The notes beneath the pieces were generated by a model that worked only from the letters and a program-made list of their open reading frames with translations, was not told the DNA's origin and searched no databases. The position numbers and the translations under genes are program-made. A stretch of 30,902 nucleotides of DNA from JAUWOY01 sp034431315 (GTDB lineage: Bacteria; Chloroflexota; Anaerolineae; VGOG01), in the NCBI GenBank assembly GCA_034431315.1, contig DAOUDK010000041.1, positions 1 to 30,902 on the forward strand, given 5' to 3'. Of this stretch, positions 1-8,029 are shown piece by piece. Each line of letters begins with the position of its first letter. Within the stretch, counting starts at the first letter, position 1.

Positions 1-14
1 AATCCAGGCCATAG

Positions 15-38
15 CCGCCGGATTTGGCAATCCGGCGG
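15..38. other. GC-rich perfect inverted repeat (hairpin)
   Basis: A 9-bp perfect stem (CCGCCGGAT / ATCCGGCGG) closes a 6-nt loop just upstream of the first gene. No T-run follows, so it is not a convincing intrinsic terminator. It may be an mRNA hairpin or lie in the end of an upstream gene cut by the window edge; one forward frame ends at a TAG at 55-57. Confidence 0.4.
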
Positions 39-59
39 GAGCAATCGGAATAGATAGCG

Positions 60-1274
60 ATGGCCAGAAAATACAAGAAACTGCGCACCGCCCAAGACCT
101 AAACAAGCTGATGACGCGCTACTACACCAAGAGCAGGATCATCGGCAAGCTCAAGCCCATGGCCTGGGTAACCAGCGGCGCTCCCATCGAGATCCTGGTA
201 GCTATGGGCATCGCCTCGGTCTATCCGGAGAACTACGGAGCCCTCTGCGGGGCCAGAAGAGTAGCGACCTCTTTATGTCAGGTAGCTGAGGCCCAGGGCT
301 ATTCTCAGGACCTCTGCTCTTATGCGCGGAGCCACATCGGGTCGGTGCTGGACAGGCGCGAGGCACCGATGGGCGGTCTCCCCAAGCCCGACCTCCTGGT
401 GGCCTGTAACAACATCTGCGGCACGGCCGTGAAGTGGTACCAGGCCCTGGCCCAATACTACCACGTCCCCCTCTTCGTCCTGGACACCCCCTTCATCCAC
501 GGTTCCCAGATGGAAGAACACGCCGTCCAGTACGTGGCCGCCCAACTGGAGGAATTCATCGCCTGGCTCGGTAAACACACCGGCCGCAAGCTGAAGCAGA
601 AGAAGTTCATGGAGACCCTGGAGTTGTCCAATCGCGCCATCGGCCTTTGGGGGGAGATTCGAGAGCTGTGCCAGGCCCGGCCCTCCCCTCTGAACGCTCC
701 CGACCTCTTCGTCAACATGGCCCCCATCGTCGTGCTACGAGGCACAAAGGAAGCGGTGAACTTCTACGAGAAGCTCAAGGCAGAGGTGGAGGAAAGGGTG
801 GAGAACGGCATAGGCGCTATCCCTGAGGAACGCTACCGGCTGCTGTGGGACAACATCGCCATCTGGTATCGCCTTTTCCGCTTTTTCGGCTACTTCGTGG
901 ACTTCGGGGCCTGTTTCGTGGTGGACACCTACACCAACGGCTGGGCCACGTCGGTTGAGTTGAGCGAGCCCATCGAGGGGCTGGCCCGCACCTACACCTC
1001 GGTCTACATCAACCAGAGCTTGCAGGCCAGAGCCGAGATCATGGTTGATTTGGCGGAGCGGTTTCAAGTAGACGGAATCGTCTTCCACTCCAATCGCAGT
1101 TGCAAGCCCTACTCCTTCGGCCAGTACGACCTGCGGCGCATCGTCTCCGAGCGCACGGGAAAGCCCGGCCTTATCTTGGAGGCCGACATGTGCGACACCC
1201 GCACCTACGCCGAGGAGCCATTGAAGACCAGGATCCAGGCGTTTATGGAGACGCTGGCCGCGCAAAAATCTTGA
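60..1274 (+). CDS. 2-hydroxyacyl-CoA dehydratase / benzoyl-CoA reductase subunit (HgdB/BcrB-like, D-component family)
   Basis: The 404-residue protein resembles the iron-sulfur subunits of the 2-hydroxyacyl-CoA dehydratase and benzoyl-CoA reductase family, which carry out ATP-driven radical dehydration or ring reduction of acyl-CoA thioesters in anaerobes. Candidate cluster ligands are C63, C86, C116/C120 (in LLVACNNICGTAVKWYQ) and C348 (in VFHSNRSCKPYSFGQYDLRR). The C-terminal EADMCDTRTYAEEPLKTRI segment matches the family's usual E-x-D-M-x-D-x-R ending, and length is normal. It is cytoplasmic. The partner subunit and the ATPase activator would be expected upstream, outside the window, so the substrate cannot be named. 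Only two bases separate an upstream TAG (55-57) from the ATG, which suggests this is a downstream cistron. Its end runs directly into a word repeat. Confidence 0.85.
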   Translation: MARKYKKLRTAQDLNKLMTRYYTKSRIIGKLKPMAWVTSGAPIEILVAMGIASVYPENYGALCGARRVATSLCQVAEAQGYSQDLCSYARSHIGSVLDRREAPMGGLPKPDLLVACNNICGTAVKWYQALAQYYHVPLFVLDTPFIHGSQMEEHAVQYVAAQLEEFIAWLGKHTGRKLKQKKFMETLELSNRAIGLWGEIRELCQARPSPLNAPDLFVNMAPIVVLRGTKEAVNFYEKLKAEVEERVENGIGAIPEERYRLLWDNIAIWYRLFRFFGYFVDFGACFVVDTYTNGWATSVELSEPIEGLARTYTSVYINQSLQARAEIMVDLAERFQVDGIVFHSNRSCKPYSFGQYDLRRIVSERTGKPGLILEADMCDTRTYAEEPLKTRIQAFMETLAAQKS

Positions 1275-1304
1275 AGTTGGAAGTTGGAGATTGGAAGTTA
1301 GAAG
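1271..1304. repeat. ttggaagttgga-type word repeat at the end of a gene
   Basis: An AAGTTGGA/GATTGGAAGTTAGAAG array starts in the last codon of the dehydratase gene and runs up to the ATG of the phosphatase gene, filling the whole intergenic gap. The same words recur at 11371-11403 inside a gene and at 19878-19943 at a gene end. The repeat provides the only, weak, Shine-Dalgarno-like GGAAG for the next gene. Confidence 0.75.
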
Positions 1305-3092
1305 ATGACTTGGTTAACCAGGAAAATCGTTGATCTCTTCAACGCTCTAGCTAATCTATACTATTCGCGGAAGTACGCGGCTATCGCCGAGCGAATGGGT
1401 TTGGAAGAGAGCCAGGTCAACGCGCAGAAACGGGGTTTCATCATCCTTCAGATAGATGGCCTGGCCTATGACCATCTACGTGAAGCTATGGCCAAAGGCT
1501 ATGCCCCACACATGAAGCGTCTGCTAGACAAGAAAGTCCTCAAGCTGGCTCGTTGGCGCTGCGGCTTGCCCAGCACAACGCCCGCCGTCCAGGCAGGCAT
1601 CATGTTTGGCAACAACTTCGACATCCCCGCCTTCCGCTGGTACGAGAAGGAAAGCGACACCTCGGTGGTCTGCAAGGTGCCTGGCTTGGTCAAGGCCATG
1701 CAAGACCGCATCTCCGTCGGACGGCGAGGTATCCTGCGGGGCGGCTCCAGCTACGTGAACATGATGGACGGCGACGCCAGGCTCTCCCTCTTCACTCTGA
1801 GCGCCATGAACAGCCAGCATTTCTTCGAAAACGTGCGGGGCGTGGGCTTCCTGCTTCTGTTCCTGCTCAGCCCCCTGCGGGTGCTGCGCGTCATCGTGCT
1901 TTCCCTGTGGGGGTATCTCGTTGATCTGGGCAAACGGGTCGCGGCCCTGTTCGTGCCTGATTATCACCGGCCCTTCAGCGTCCTGTCTCCCTTTCTACAG
2001 ATCATCACTAACGTTATCTTCCGGGAGATACAAACCTTCGCCTGCCTGATAGACATCTACCGCGGCATGCCGGCCATCTACACCAACTACTACAGCTACG
2101 ACGAGGTCGCTCACCACTTCAGGGTAGGCAGCGTGGACGCTCTCAAGGCTCTGCGGGGTATTGATAACCAGATCAAACAGATTGACCGCATGAGGACCCA
2201 GTACCGAAAGCGGCTCTATGACCTGTACATCCTGGCGGATCACGGCCTGACTCCTTCTGTCCCCTTCAAAAAAGCTTATGGCCGCACCCTGGGCCAGTAC
2301 ATCACTGAGCAGATAGGCGAGGGCGTCTTCACCGACGAGCGCGGCGGCGACGAGAGGCCATCGGCGGCCAAAGCCCTGTTCCTGCTGGAGGAGTTGAAGG
2401 GGATAGAAGCCCGGCTCTCCGAACGAGGGGCCAGCCTGGTGCAGGCGGCCTATCGTTTTGTGGACAAGAGGCTGGTCGTGGACGACGAAGACACCTCCTG
2501 GGACCTCAGCAAAAGGGGCGACATCGTGGTCCGAAACTCCGGCTCCCTGTCGCACGTCTATTTCAACGTCACCCCCCGCCCCATGAACCTGAGCGAGATC
2601 GCCCTCATCTACCCCGAATTGCTCAACAGGCTGGTCGAGCACGAAGGCATCGGCCTGGTGGTAGGGCGCGAGGAGGGTGAGACAGTCATCGTAGGCAAAG
2701 ATGGAACCCTGGCTCTCCCCCCCTGCCCCCCCAAAGTTGGGGGGAACGGGGGGGAGGTAGAGGTTCGCGGCCAGAATCCCCTGCTCTCCCTTCCAGAACC
2801 CAAGCTTGCTGCGAACCAATTGCGCCAGTTGGCCTCGTTCCCCCACAGCGGCGACATCATAATCTTCGGCGCCTGGCGCGGGGACGGGGAGGTGGTCTGC
2901 TTCGAGGATCAGGTGGCCAGCCACGGCGGCCTGGGCGGCCCCCAGGACTATCCGTTCATTATGTATCCCAGCGAGCTGGACCTGGATTTGGAGAAGGTGA
3001 CCAACTCCAGGGACCTGTATCCCCACTTCGCGGCTTATCTCGACAGGTCAATGAGTAATGAGGCAACGAGGAATGAGATGACGAGGAATTGA
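1305..3092 (+). CDS. Alkaline phosphatase superfamily protein (type I phosphodiesterase/nucleotide pyrophosphatase-like), membrane associated
   Basis: This 595-residue protein shows the metal-site pattern of the alkaline phosphatase superfamily: D51 in IILQIDGLAYDHL, a nucleophile Thr at 91/92 in GLPSTTPAVQAG, D266 and H270 in YYSYDEVAHHF, D312/H313 in ILADHGLTPS and H540 in VASHGGLGG. The spacing fits a two-metal phosphoesterase cleaving a phosphomono- or diester; the substrate is unknown. A hydrophobic stretch at about residues 181-218 suggests membrane insertion or a hairpin in the bilayer. Residues about 471-485 (PPCPPKVGGNGGE) are encoded by a C/G palindrome and look like an in-frame insertion. 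The last 14 residues (SMSNEATRNEMTRN) are encoded by an aatgag word repeat. There is no strong ribosome site before the ATG; the preceding repeat gives only GGAAG. Confidence 0.8.
   Translation: MTWLTRKIVDLFNALANLYYSRKYAAIAERMGLEESQVNAQKRGFIILQIDGLAYDHLREAMAKGYAPHMKRLLDKKVLKLARWRCGLPSTTPAVQAGIMFGNNFDIPAFRWYEKESDTSVVCKVPGLVKAMQDRISVGRRGILRGGSSYVNMMDGDARLSLFTLSAMNSQHFFENVRGVGFLLLFLLSPLRVLRVIVLSLWGYLVDLGKRVAALFVPDYHRPFSVLSPFLQIITNVIFREIQTFACLIDIYRGMPAIYTNYYSYDEVAHHFRVGSVDALKALRGIDNQIKQIDRMRTQYRKRLYDLYILADHGLTPSVPFKKAYGRTLGQYITEQIGEGVFTDERGGDERPSAAKALFLLEELKGIEARLSERGASLVQAAYRFVDKRLVVDDEDTSWDLSKRGDIVVRNSGSLSHVYFNVTPRPMNLSEIALIYPELLNRLVEHEGIGLVVGREEGETVIVGKDGTLALPPCPPKVGGNGGEVEVRGQNPLLSLPEPKLAANQLRQLASFPHSGDIIIFGAWRGDGEVVCFEDQVASHGGLGGPQDYPFIMYPSELDLDLEKVTNSRDLYPHFAAYLDRSMSNEATRNEMTRN
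2715..2756. repeat. C-run/G-run imperfect palindrome inside the phosphatase gene
   Basis: Two 20-nt arms (CTCCCCCCCTG... and ...AACGGGGGGGAG) flank a 2-nt centre and can form a strong hairpin. It is 42 bp long, a multiple of three, and leaves the reading frame open, coding for a Pro/Gly-rich patch between the catalytic core and the last metal-binding His. Confidence 0.8.
3050..3091. repeat. aatgag-type word repeat forming a C-terminal tail
   Basis: The words aatgag/aacgagg/aatgagatgacgagg repeat across the last codons of the phosphatase gene, past the natural end at about YLDR. The complementary words (actcat/cattac) occur at about 16258-16282 inside the glycosyltransferase gene. Confidence 0.6.
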
Positions 3093-3104
3093 GAGTGGTT
3101 GAGC

Positions 3105-3133
3105 TTGACCCCGTTAGCCGTCCGTTGTATAAT
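3105..3133 (+). promoter_or_regulatory. Near-consensus housekeeping promoter for the serine unit
   Basis: TTGACC (3105-3110), a 17-nt spacer and a perfect TATAAT (3128-3133) lie about 30 nt upstream of the class V aminotransferase start. No other strong promoter was noticed before the hairpin at 8030-8061, so this probably drives the whole serine unit. Confidence 0.85.
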
Positions 3134-3163
3134 AGCGAGTAACAGAGTAACTCTAGGAGGCAA

Positions 3164-4237
3164 ATGATGTACAAGAAGCTCTTCATCCCTGGGCCAACCC
3201 ACGTGAGGGACGAGGTCTTGCAGGCGATGGCCACACCGATGATCGGCCATCGTTTCAAGGAGTACGCGGAGCTCCAGGCTGAGGCGACATCCAAGGTGCA
3301 GAAGTTGCTCTACACCGAGAACCCGGTCCTCCTTTTTACCTCGGCCTCTTCGGGCGTCATGGAAGGAGCGGTGCGGAATTGCGTCAGGGACGGCAAGAAA
3401 GTGCTGTGTGCCATCAACGGAGCCTTTGGCGCACGCTGGCACGAAATGGTCCTGGCCAATGGCAAAGAGGCCGATGTCCTGGAAGTGGAATGGGGCCAGG
3501 CCATCACCCCAGAGCTGATCGAGGCCAAGCTGTCCAGCAGCCAGTACGACGCTGTGGCCCTGACGCACAACGAGACCTCCACCGGCGTGATGAATCCCAT
3601 CTACGAGATCGCCGAGGTCATGAAGAAATACCCCGACGTCTGCTGGATGGTGGACGCAGTCAGTTCCATGGCCGGGGCGAAAATCGAGGTGGACAAGCTG
3701 GGCATAGACGTCTGCATCGCCGGGGTGCAGAAAGCTTTCGCCCTGCCGCCTGGCCTCACCGTGTGCTCCGTCAGCCAGAAGGCCCTCGACCGAGCCAAAG
3801 AGGTGAAGAACCGAGGCTGGTACTTCGACTTCCACGTCATGCTCAAGTACTACCACAGGAACCAAACCCCGGCCACACCGAGCATCAGCCACATCTCTGC
3901 CCTGAACAAGCAGATGGACGACATCCTGGCCGAGGGCCTGGAGGCGCACTTCCAGCGCCACATCGAGATGGCCGAGCTCACCCGCAATTGGGCCCGCAGG
4001 CACTTTGCCCTCTACGCCGACGAGTGCTACCTTTCCAACACCCTCACCGCCGTCGTAAACACCAGGGGCCTCAGCGTGCCCGAACTGAACCAGGCCCTGG
4101 CCGAACACGGAGCCGTGATCAGCGATGGCTACGGCACACTGAAGGGGAAGATCTTCCGCATCGCCCACATGGGCGACCTCACCATGGACGACATGCGCTG
4201 GATCACAGGTCTGATCGAGGAAATCTGGAATCTGTAG
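3164..4237 (+). CDS. Class V PLP-dependent aminotransferase (serine/alanine-glyoxylate or phosphoserine aminotransferase-type)
   Basis: The 357-residue protein is a fold-type I class V aminotransferase. It begins with the typical KKLFIPGPTHVRDEVL, has the substrate-loop SASSGVMEGAVRN, D164 in MVDAVSSMAG (PLP pyridine nitrogen) and K190 in IAGVQKAFALPPG as the Schiff-base lysine. Relatives catalyse serine-glyoxylate, alanine-glyoxylate, serine-pyruvate or 3-phosphohydroxypyruvate transamination. With serA downstream in the same unit, phosphohydroxypyruvate or hydroxypyruvate amination is the likely job (inference). AGGAGG at 3155-3160 precedes tandem ATGs at 3164 and 3167; both are plausible starts. 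It is the first gene after a near-consensus promoter and is followed after 27 nt by a toxin-antitoxin pair. Confidence 0.88.
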   Translation: MMYKKLFIPGPTHVRDEVLQAMATPMIGHRFKEYAELQAEATSKVQKLLYTENPVLLFTSASSGVMEGAVRNCVRDGKKVLCAINGAFGARWHEMVLANGKEADVLEVEWGQAITPELIEAKLSSSQYDAVALTHNETSTGVMNPIYEIAEVMKKYPDVCWMVDAVSSMAGAKIEVDKLGIDVCIAGVQKAFALPPGLTVCSVSQKALDRAKEVKNRGWYFDFHVMLKYYHRNQTPATPSISHISALNKQMDDILAEGLEAHFQRHIEMAELTRNWARRHFALYADECYLSNTLTAVVNTRGLSVPELNQALAEHGAVISDGYGTLKGKIFRIAHMGDLTMDDMRWITGLIEEIWNL

Positions 4238-4264
4238 CTCGATTTCGTCCGGGAGGATAATAAC

Positions 4265-4579
4265 ATGACTGAAGCAGCAGTTGTATTGCCCAAAGAGACC
4301 ACACGGGCTCTCACAGAATTGACAGGAGAGGCACGTACCGATGTGGCGCTGACACTGATGATGCGTGACTACGCACGCCAAAAGCTAACCGAGATTGACG
4401 CCTCCCTCCGTCGGTACGAAGAGAAGTATGGGATGCCCTTCGAAGCGTACAGACAAATATGGGAGACTGAAGATCGGGAGGAACACTACGCCTACCAGAC
4501 AGAGTGGGACTACCTGGAATGGGAGTCACTGGTCACACGCCGTCGGCGGCTGGTGGAGAGCTTCGCGTGGCTGCCATGA
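4265..4579 (+). CDS. Putative antitoxin of a TumE-type toxin-antitoxin pair (TumA-like)
   Basis: This 104-residue, charged, largely helical protein starts at an ATG preceded by GGGAGGA (4251-4257). The second half carries a segment seen in small partners of TumE/DUF6516-type toxins: YEEKYGMPFEAYRQIWE and WDYLEWESLVTRRRRLVE. The N-terminal 40 residues (LPKETTRALTELTG...ARTDVALTLMMRDYARQKL) could form a DNA-binding or dimerisation unit, but no classic helix-turn-helix is evident. Its stop overlaps the next start (ATGA at 4576-4579), the usual arrangement for an antitoxin translationally coupled to its toxin. Assignment rests on gene order plus sequence resemblance; biochemical function is inferred. 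Confidence 0.6.
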   Translation: MTEAAVVLPKETTRALTELTGEARTDVALTLMMRDYARQKLTEIDASLRRYEEKYGMPFEAYRQIWETEDREEHYAYQTEWDYLEWESLVTRRRRLVESFAWLP

Positions 4580-4914
4580 CAACGAGGCAACTACTGTATG
4601 AGTTGCAGCAAGCCTGCAACCGTTCTCCGTTGGTTAGCCATGCTGAGGAGCGCGTGGTAGACGCCGATATCCTCAGTGTTCGGGTGCATCTGACGCTTCC
4701 CCATACGTTCATCAACGTCTTCTATAACGTGTCGACCGACAAGGTGGCTTTTGCGTTAGTTAAAGGAGGACGCCGGCTCTACGGCGTAGATAACGCCAAG
4801 ATGGGCTGGCACAGGCACCCATTCCACGATCCGGATCAGCACGTGCCTTGCGCTCCTGTCCGCTTCGAAGAGTTCCTGGCTGATGTAGAAACACATTTCA
4901 TGACAAAGCCTTGA
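4576..4914 (+). CDS. tumE: TumE/DUF6516-like toxin
   Basis: The 112-residue protein matches the TumE/DUF6516 pattern: a short alpha/beta domain with an FINVFYNVSTDKVAFALV strand pair, then DNAKMGWHRHPFHDPDQHVP and FEEFLADVETHF. The His-rich centre followed by an acidic helix is the family signature. Members are treated as toxins of type II systems, with a target that I cannot infer from sequence. A longer open frame extends back to 4504, but the ATG at 4576 overlaps the antitoxin stop as ATGA and starts the recognisable domain, so it is preferred. The pair sits between two biosynthetic genes in one orientation, which suggests later insertion into the serine operon. Confidence 0.65.
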   Translation: MTTRQLLYELQQACNRSPLVSHAEERVVDADILSVRVHLTLPHTFINVFYNVSTDKVAFALVKGGRRLYGVDNAKMGWHRHPFHDPDQHVPCAPVRFEEFLADVETHFMTKP

Positions 4915-4951
4915 AGGTGTCAGACAACAAACCAATGGAGGCAATTTGACA

Positions 4952-5869
4952 ATGAAAGTCATAGTTAGCGATTCCATCGCCGACAAGGGCGTGGAAATGA
5001 TGCGCCAGGCTGGCATAGAAGTGGATGTCAATATCGGCCTGGCCCCTGAGGAGTTGGAGAGAATCATCGGCGGCTACGACGTCATCGTCGTCCGCAGCGC
5101 GACCAAGGTGCGAAAGCCTATCATCGAGGCAGGCAAGAACCTCAAGCTGATCGTTCGCGCCGGCGTGGGCCTGGACAACATTGACGTCGAGTACGCCAAA
5201 GCCCAGGGAATCGAGGTGACGAACACCCCCACAGCCAGTTCGAATGCCGTAGCTGAGCTGACCGTCGGCTACCTGTTCGCGCTGGCGCGCCGTCTCCCCC
5301 AGACCACGGCCTCGATGAGGGCCGGAAAATGGGAGAAGAAGAAGTTCAGAGGCAGCGAGATCGGGGGCAAGACGCTGGGCCTGGTGGGCTATGGTCGCAT
5401 CGGCTGGCTGGTGGCCAAGAAGGCCCTGGCTCTGGGGATGGACATCGTCGCCTACGATCCCTACGTCGCCGATCCCAGGGGGCTGGACATGGAGTTCGTC
5501 TCCCTGGAGGAACTGTTGCAGCGGGCCGACTACATCTCCATGCACCTGCCCCTGACCGATGAGACGCGCGACCTGATCGCTGGGCCCCGGTTCGAGATGA
5601 TGAAGGATGGCGTGCGCATCATCAACTGCGCCAGAGGGGGCACCATCAACGAAGGCGCCCTCTACGAAGCGATTGTGTCAGGAAAAGTGGTGGGGGCAGC
5701 CTTGGATGTCTATCTCGAAGAGCCAGCCAGGGACAACAAGCTCTTCGAGCTGGATGAAGTGATCGGCTCCCCCCACATCGGAGCAGCAACCGTCGAGGCT
5801 CAGCATCGAGTGAGCGTTGAGGTTGCTGAGAAGGTAATCGAATTTCAAGAAAGACTCGGAGGCAAATGA
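4952..5869 (+). CDS. serA: D-3-phosphoglycerate dehydrogenase, short form
   Basis: SerA oxidises 3-phosphoglycerate to 3-phosphohydroxypyruvate with NAD, the first step of the phosphorylated serine pathway. The 305-residue protein has the D-2-hydroxyacid dehydrogenase layout: an N-terminal substrate domain ending in RAGVGLDNIDVEYA, the Rossmann fingerprint GLVGYGRIGWLVAKKA, the catalytic Arg in INCARGGTINEGAL, a Glu in VYLEEPA, and the catalytic His in GSPHIGAATVEAQ. It stops at VEVAEKVIEF and lacks the C-terminal ACT domain of long forms, so classical serine feedback through ACT is not expected. ATG at 4952 is preferred because GGAGG (4937-4941) lies 10 nt upstream; a TTG at 4946 is an alternative. 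It follows the toxin gene by 37 nt. Confidence 0.92.
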   Translation: MKVIVSDSIADKGVEMMRQAGIEVDVNIGLAPEELERIIGGYDVIVVRSATKVRKPIIEAGKNLKLIVRAGVGLDNIDVEYAKAQGIEVTNTPTASSNAVAELTVGYLFALARRLPQTTASMRAGKWEKKKFRGSEIGGKTLGLVGYGRIGWLVAKKALALGMDIVAYDPYVADPRGLDMEFVSLEELLQRADYISMHLPLTDETRDLIAGPRFEMMKDGVRIINCARGGTINEGALYEAIVSGKVVGAALDVYLEEPARDNKLFELDEVIGSPHIGAATVEAQHRVSVEVAEKVIEFQERLGGK

Positions 5870-5923
5870 TGGTTTAGGCGAAGCTATCCGTCTGCTGTTT
5901 CCTAACTCAATGGGGAGGAGAGA

Positions 5924-6811
5924 ATGAGCAGGAAAAGCTGCGAACCCGGCCCAGAACTGAAGATCGTGCCCGTCGAAGATATAGTCATACACGAGCACTT
6001 TGACAAGACCAGATCCCCAAGACTGGCCAAGATAATAGAGGAAGCCGGCGTGTTGCAGGATCCTCCCATCGTGGCCAGGCTGGAAGGGGGAAAATACGTT
6101 CACCTGGATGGCGCCAACAGGATCACCGTATTTCAGGAAGAGGACTTGCTCAATTGCCAGCATATTCTGGTACAGATAGTGGACTACTTCGATCCAGAGA
6201 GCGTCAAATTGAGCGCCTGGTGCCACTTGACTCAGCAGAACAAAGACTCCTTCCTTTCCCGGCTCAGGAGTAAGGGCCTCGATCCCCTACCAATGGACTG
6301 CGATGCCGCAAGAACTCTGGTGTCGGAAGGGGAGGGGATTTTGTGCTGTCTCTTCTTCCGGAACGGAGATATCTTCGGAGTCAGGAATGATAGGGATTTT
6401 GACTCACGGGTCGAATTGTTGAATAAGGTAGTCAGCACCTATGAGGGAAGGATAGAACGCGATAGCCTCAAGCCCGAAAAGGGGGAGTGGAAAAAGCAAA
6501 TCGACGGTCTGTTTGAAAAGCACGAGGACTGCAACATAATCGTCGCCTTCCCCAGGTTTACTCCACAACAGGTTATGCAGATAGCCACTAGACTTGCCAC
6601 TGGCGAAAATAGAGAAAATGAAGTCAAAATACCCCCTGGAATAACGAGACACATCATTGTCGAAGGTAGAGCTTTGAGGATCAACTTCCCGCTGTCGGTG
6701 CTGAAGGCAGAGGAGATGTCGTTGGAGGCTAAGAACGAGCTGTTGAAGGAGTTCCTCCGAAAGAAGAAGCCCAGGCGTTACGAAGAACCGACGTTTATGT
6801 ATGATGAGTAG
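5924..6811 (+). CDS. ParB-like protein, probable free serine kinase (SerK/SbnI-like)
   Basis: This 295-residue protein has a ParB/sulfiredoxin-type N-terminal domain but no obvious helix-turn-helix. Motifs are IVPVEDIVIHEHFDKTR (H23/E24), LAKIIEEAGVLQDPPIVARL and VHLDGANRITVF (D62-G63-x-x-R66), followed by a less conserved 200-residue part. This combination recalls the archaeal ADP-dependent serine kinase SerK and staphylococcal SbnI, which phosphorylate free L-serine to O-phosphoserine; in that family a Glu early in the ParB domain and the DG-x-x-R loop act in catalysis and nucleotide/phosphate binding. Position directly after serA supports a metabolic rather than chromosome-segregation role. 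It starts at ATG 5924 after GGGGAGGAG. Alternatives are a ParB-like regulator of the operon. Activity and nucleotide preference are inferred. Confidence 0.7.
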   Translation: MSRKSCEPGPELKIVPVEDIVIHEHFDKTRSPRLAKIIEEAGVLQDPPIVARLEGGKYVHLDGANRITVFQEEDLLNCQHILVQIVDYFDPESVKLSAWCHLTQQNKDSFLSRLRSKGLDPLPMDCDAARTLVSEGEGILCCLFFRNGDIFGVRNDRDFDSRVELLNKVVSTYEGRIERDSLKPEKGEWKKQIDGLFEKHEDCNIIVAFPRFTPQQVMQIATRLATGENRENEVKIPPGITRHIIVEGRALRINFPLSVLKAEEMSLEAKNELLKEFLRKKKPRRYEEPTFMYDE

Positions 6812-6836
6812 ATTCCCGAAATCCAGGAGGCAAACA

Positions 6837-8003
6837 ATGAAACTCGCTACCAGAATGAGCAGGCTAGGCACGGAAACGGCCTTTGAGGTGCTGATGAAGG
6901 CCAGGGCACTGGAGGCCCAGGGACGGGACATCGTCCACCTGGAGATCGGCGAGCCCGACTTCGATACCCCTACCAACATCGTCGAGGCGGCCATCAAAGC
7001 CCTGCGCGAGGGCCAGACCCATTACACCCCGTCGGCAGGCATCCCCCAGCTCAGGGAAGCCATCGCCGAGGAGATCTCTACGACACGAGGCATTGAGGTC
7101 AATCCGGACCAGGTGGTGGTCACGCCAGGCGGCAAGCCCATCATGTTCTTCACCATCCTGGCCCTGTGCGAGCAGGGCGACGAGGTCATCTACCCCAACC
7201 CAGGCTTCCCCATATATGGATCAATGATCAACTTCACCGGGGCCACGCCCGTGCCCGTCCCGCTTCTGATGGAAAAGGACTTCCGCTTCGACATCGAAGA
7301 GTTCAAGGGCCTGGTCTCTCCCCAAACCAAGATGATCATCCTCAACTCGCCTCAGAACCCCACCGGCGGCGTGCTGACCAGGGAGGATCTGGAAGCCATC
7401 GCCGAGGCGGCCATCGAGAACGACGCCGTGGTGCTCTCCGATGAGATCTACAGCCGCATGGTCTACGAGGGGGAATTCGCCAGCATCGCCAGCATCCCCG
7501 GCATGCAGGAGCGAACCATCATCCTCGATGGCTTCTCCAAGACCTACGCCATGACGGGCTGGCGGCTGGGTTACGGGGTGATGCCCGAGTGGCTGGCAGC
7601 GCAGGTGGCCACTCTGATGGTCAACTCGAACTCCTGCACAGCCGCCTTCAGCCAGTGGGCCGCCATCGAGGCCCTCCAGGGGCCGCAGGACGAGCCTAAT
7701 AAAATGGTCGAGGCTTTCCGCCAGCGGCGGGACGTCATCGTTGGCGGCCTCAACCAGATCCCCGGCTTCCGCTGCCTGAGGCCCAAGGGTGCTTTCTACG
7801 TCTTCCCCAACATTGAGGGCACGGGCAAGAGTTCCCGGGAGATGGAGGATTTCTTACTCAACGAAGCCGGCGTGGCCACCCTCGCTGGCACATCCTTCGG
7901 CAAGTACGGCGAGGGCTTCGTCCGCTTCTCTTATGCCAACTCGGTGGAGAACATCAAGAAGGCGCTGGAGTGGATCGGGGAAACGGTGGACAGGCTTGGC
8001 TGA
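6837..8003 (+). CDS. Class I/II PLP aminotransferase (aspartate aminotransferase-like)
   Basis: The 388-residue protein is a fold-type I aminotransferase of the bacterial aspartate aminotransferase Ib-like group. Visible landmarks are LEIGEPDFDTPTNI, THYTPSAGIPQLREAIA, N174 in NSPQNPTGGVL, D202/Y205 in VLSDEIYSRMVY, and K235 in LDGFSKTYAMTGWRLGYG as the PLP lysine. It may supply glutamate-dependent amination of oxaloacetate or another 2-oxo acid; the substrate cannot be fixed from sequence. A longer frame opens at 6801, but AGGAGG at 6825-6830 places the start at ATG 6837. It is the last gene of the serine unit and is followed by the hairpin at 8030-8061. A second, divergent class I enzyme is encoded at 29083-30219. 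Confidence 0.88.
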   Translation: MKLATRMSRLGTETAFEVLMKARALEAQGRDIVHLEIGEPDFDTPTNIVEAAIKALREGQTHYTPSAGIPQLREAIAEEISTTRGIEVNPDQVVVTPGGKPIMFFTILALCEQGDEVIYPNPGFPIYGSMINFTGATPVPVPLLMEKDFRFDIEEFKGLVSPQTKMIILNSPQNPTGGVLTREDLEAIAEAAIENDAVVLSDEIYSRMVYEGEFASIASIPGMQERTIILDGFSKTYAMTGWRLGYGVMPEWLAAQVATLMVNSNSCTAAFSQWAAIEALQGPQDEPNKMVEAFRQRRDVIVGGLNQIPGFRCLRPKGAFYVFPNIEGTGKSSREMEDFLLNEAGVATLAGTSFGKYGEGFVRFSYANSVENIKKALEWIGETVDRLG

Positions 8004-8029
8004 AGGAGTGGACACTGGACAGAACGAAG

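Noticed and set aside
1995..3026. 343-codon minus-strand open frame
   Set aside because: Antisense shadow of the phosphatase gene, whose metal-site motifs are intact on the plus strand.
3035..4381. 448-codon open frame on the minus strand
   Set aside because: It lies antisense to the clearly conserved class V aminotransferase gene, has no recognisable domain and is explained by GC-rich third positions.
5924..6811. Chromosome-partition ParB
   Set aside because: No ParA partner, parS-like site or helix-turn-helix region was seen, and the gene is embedded among serine-pathway genes.
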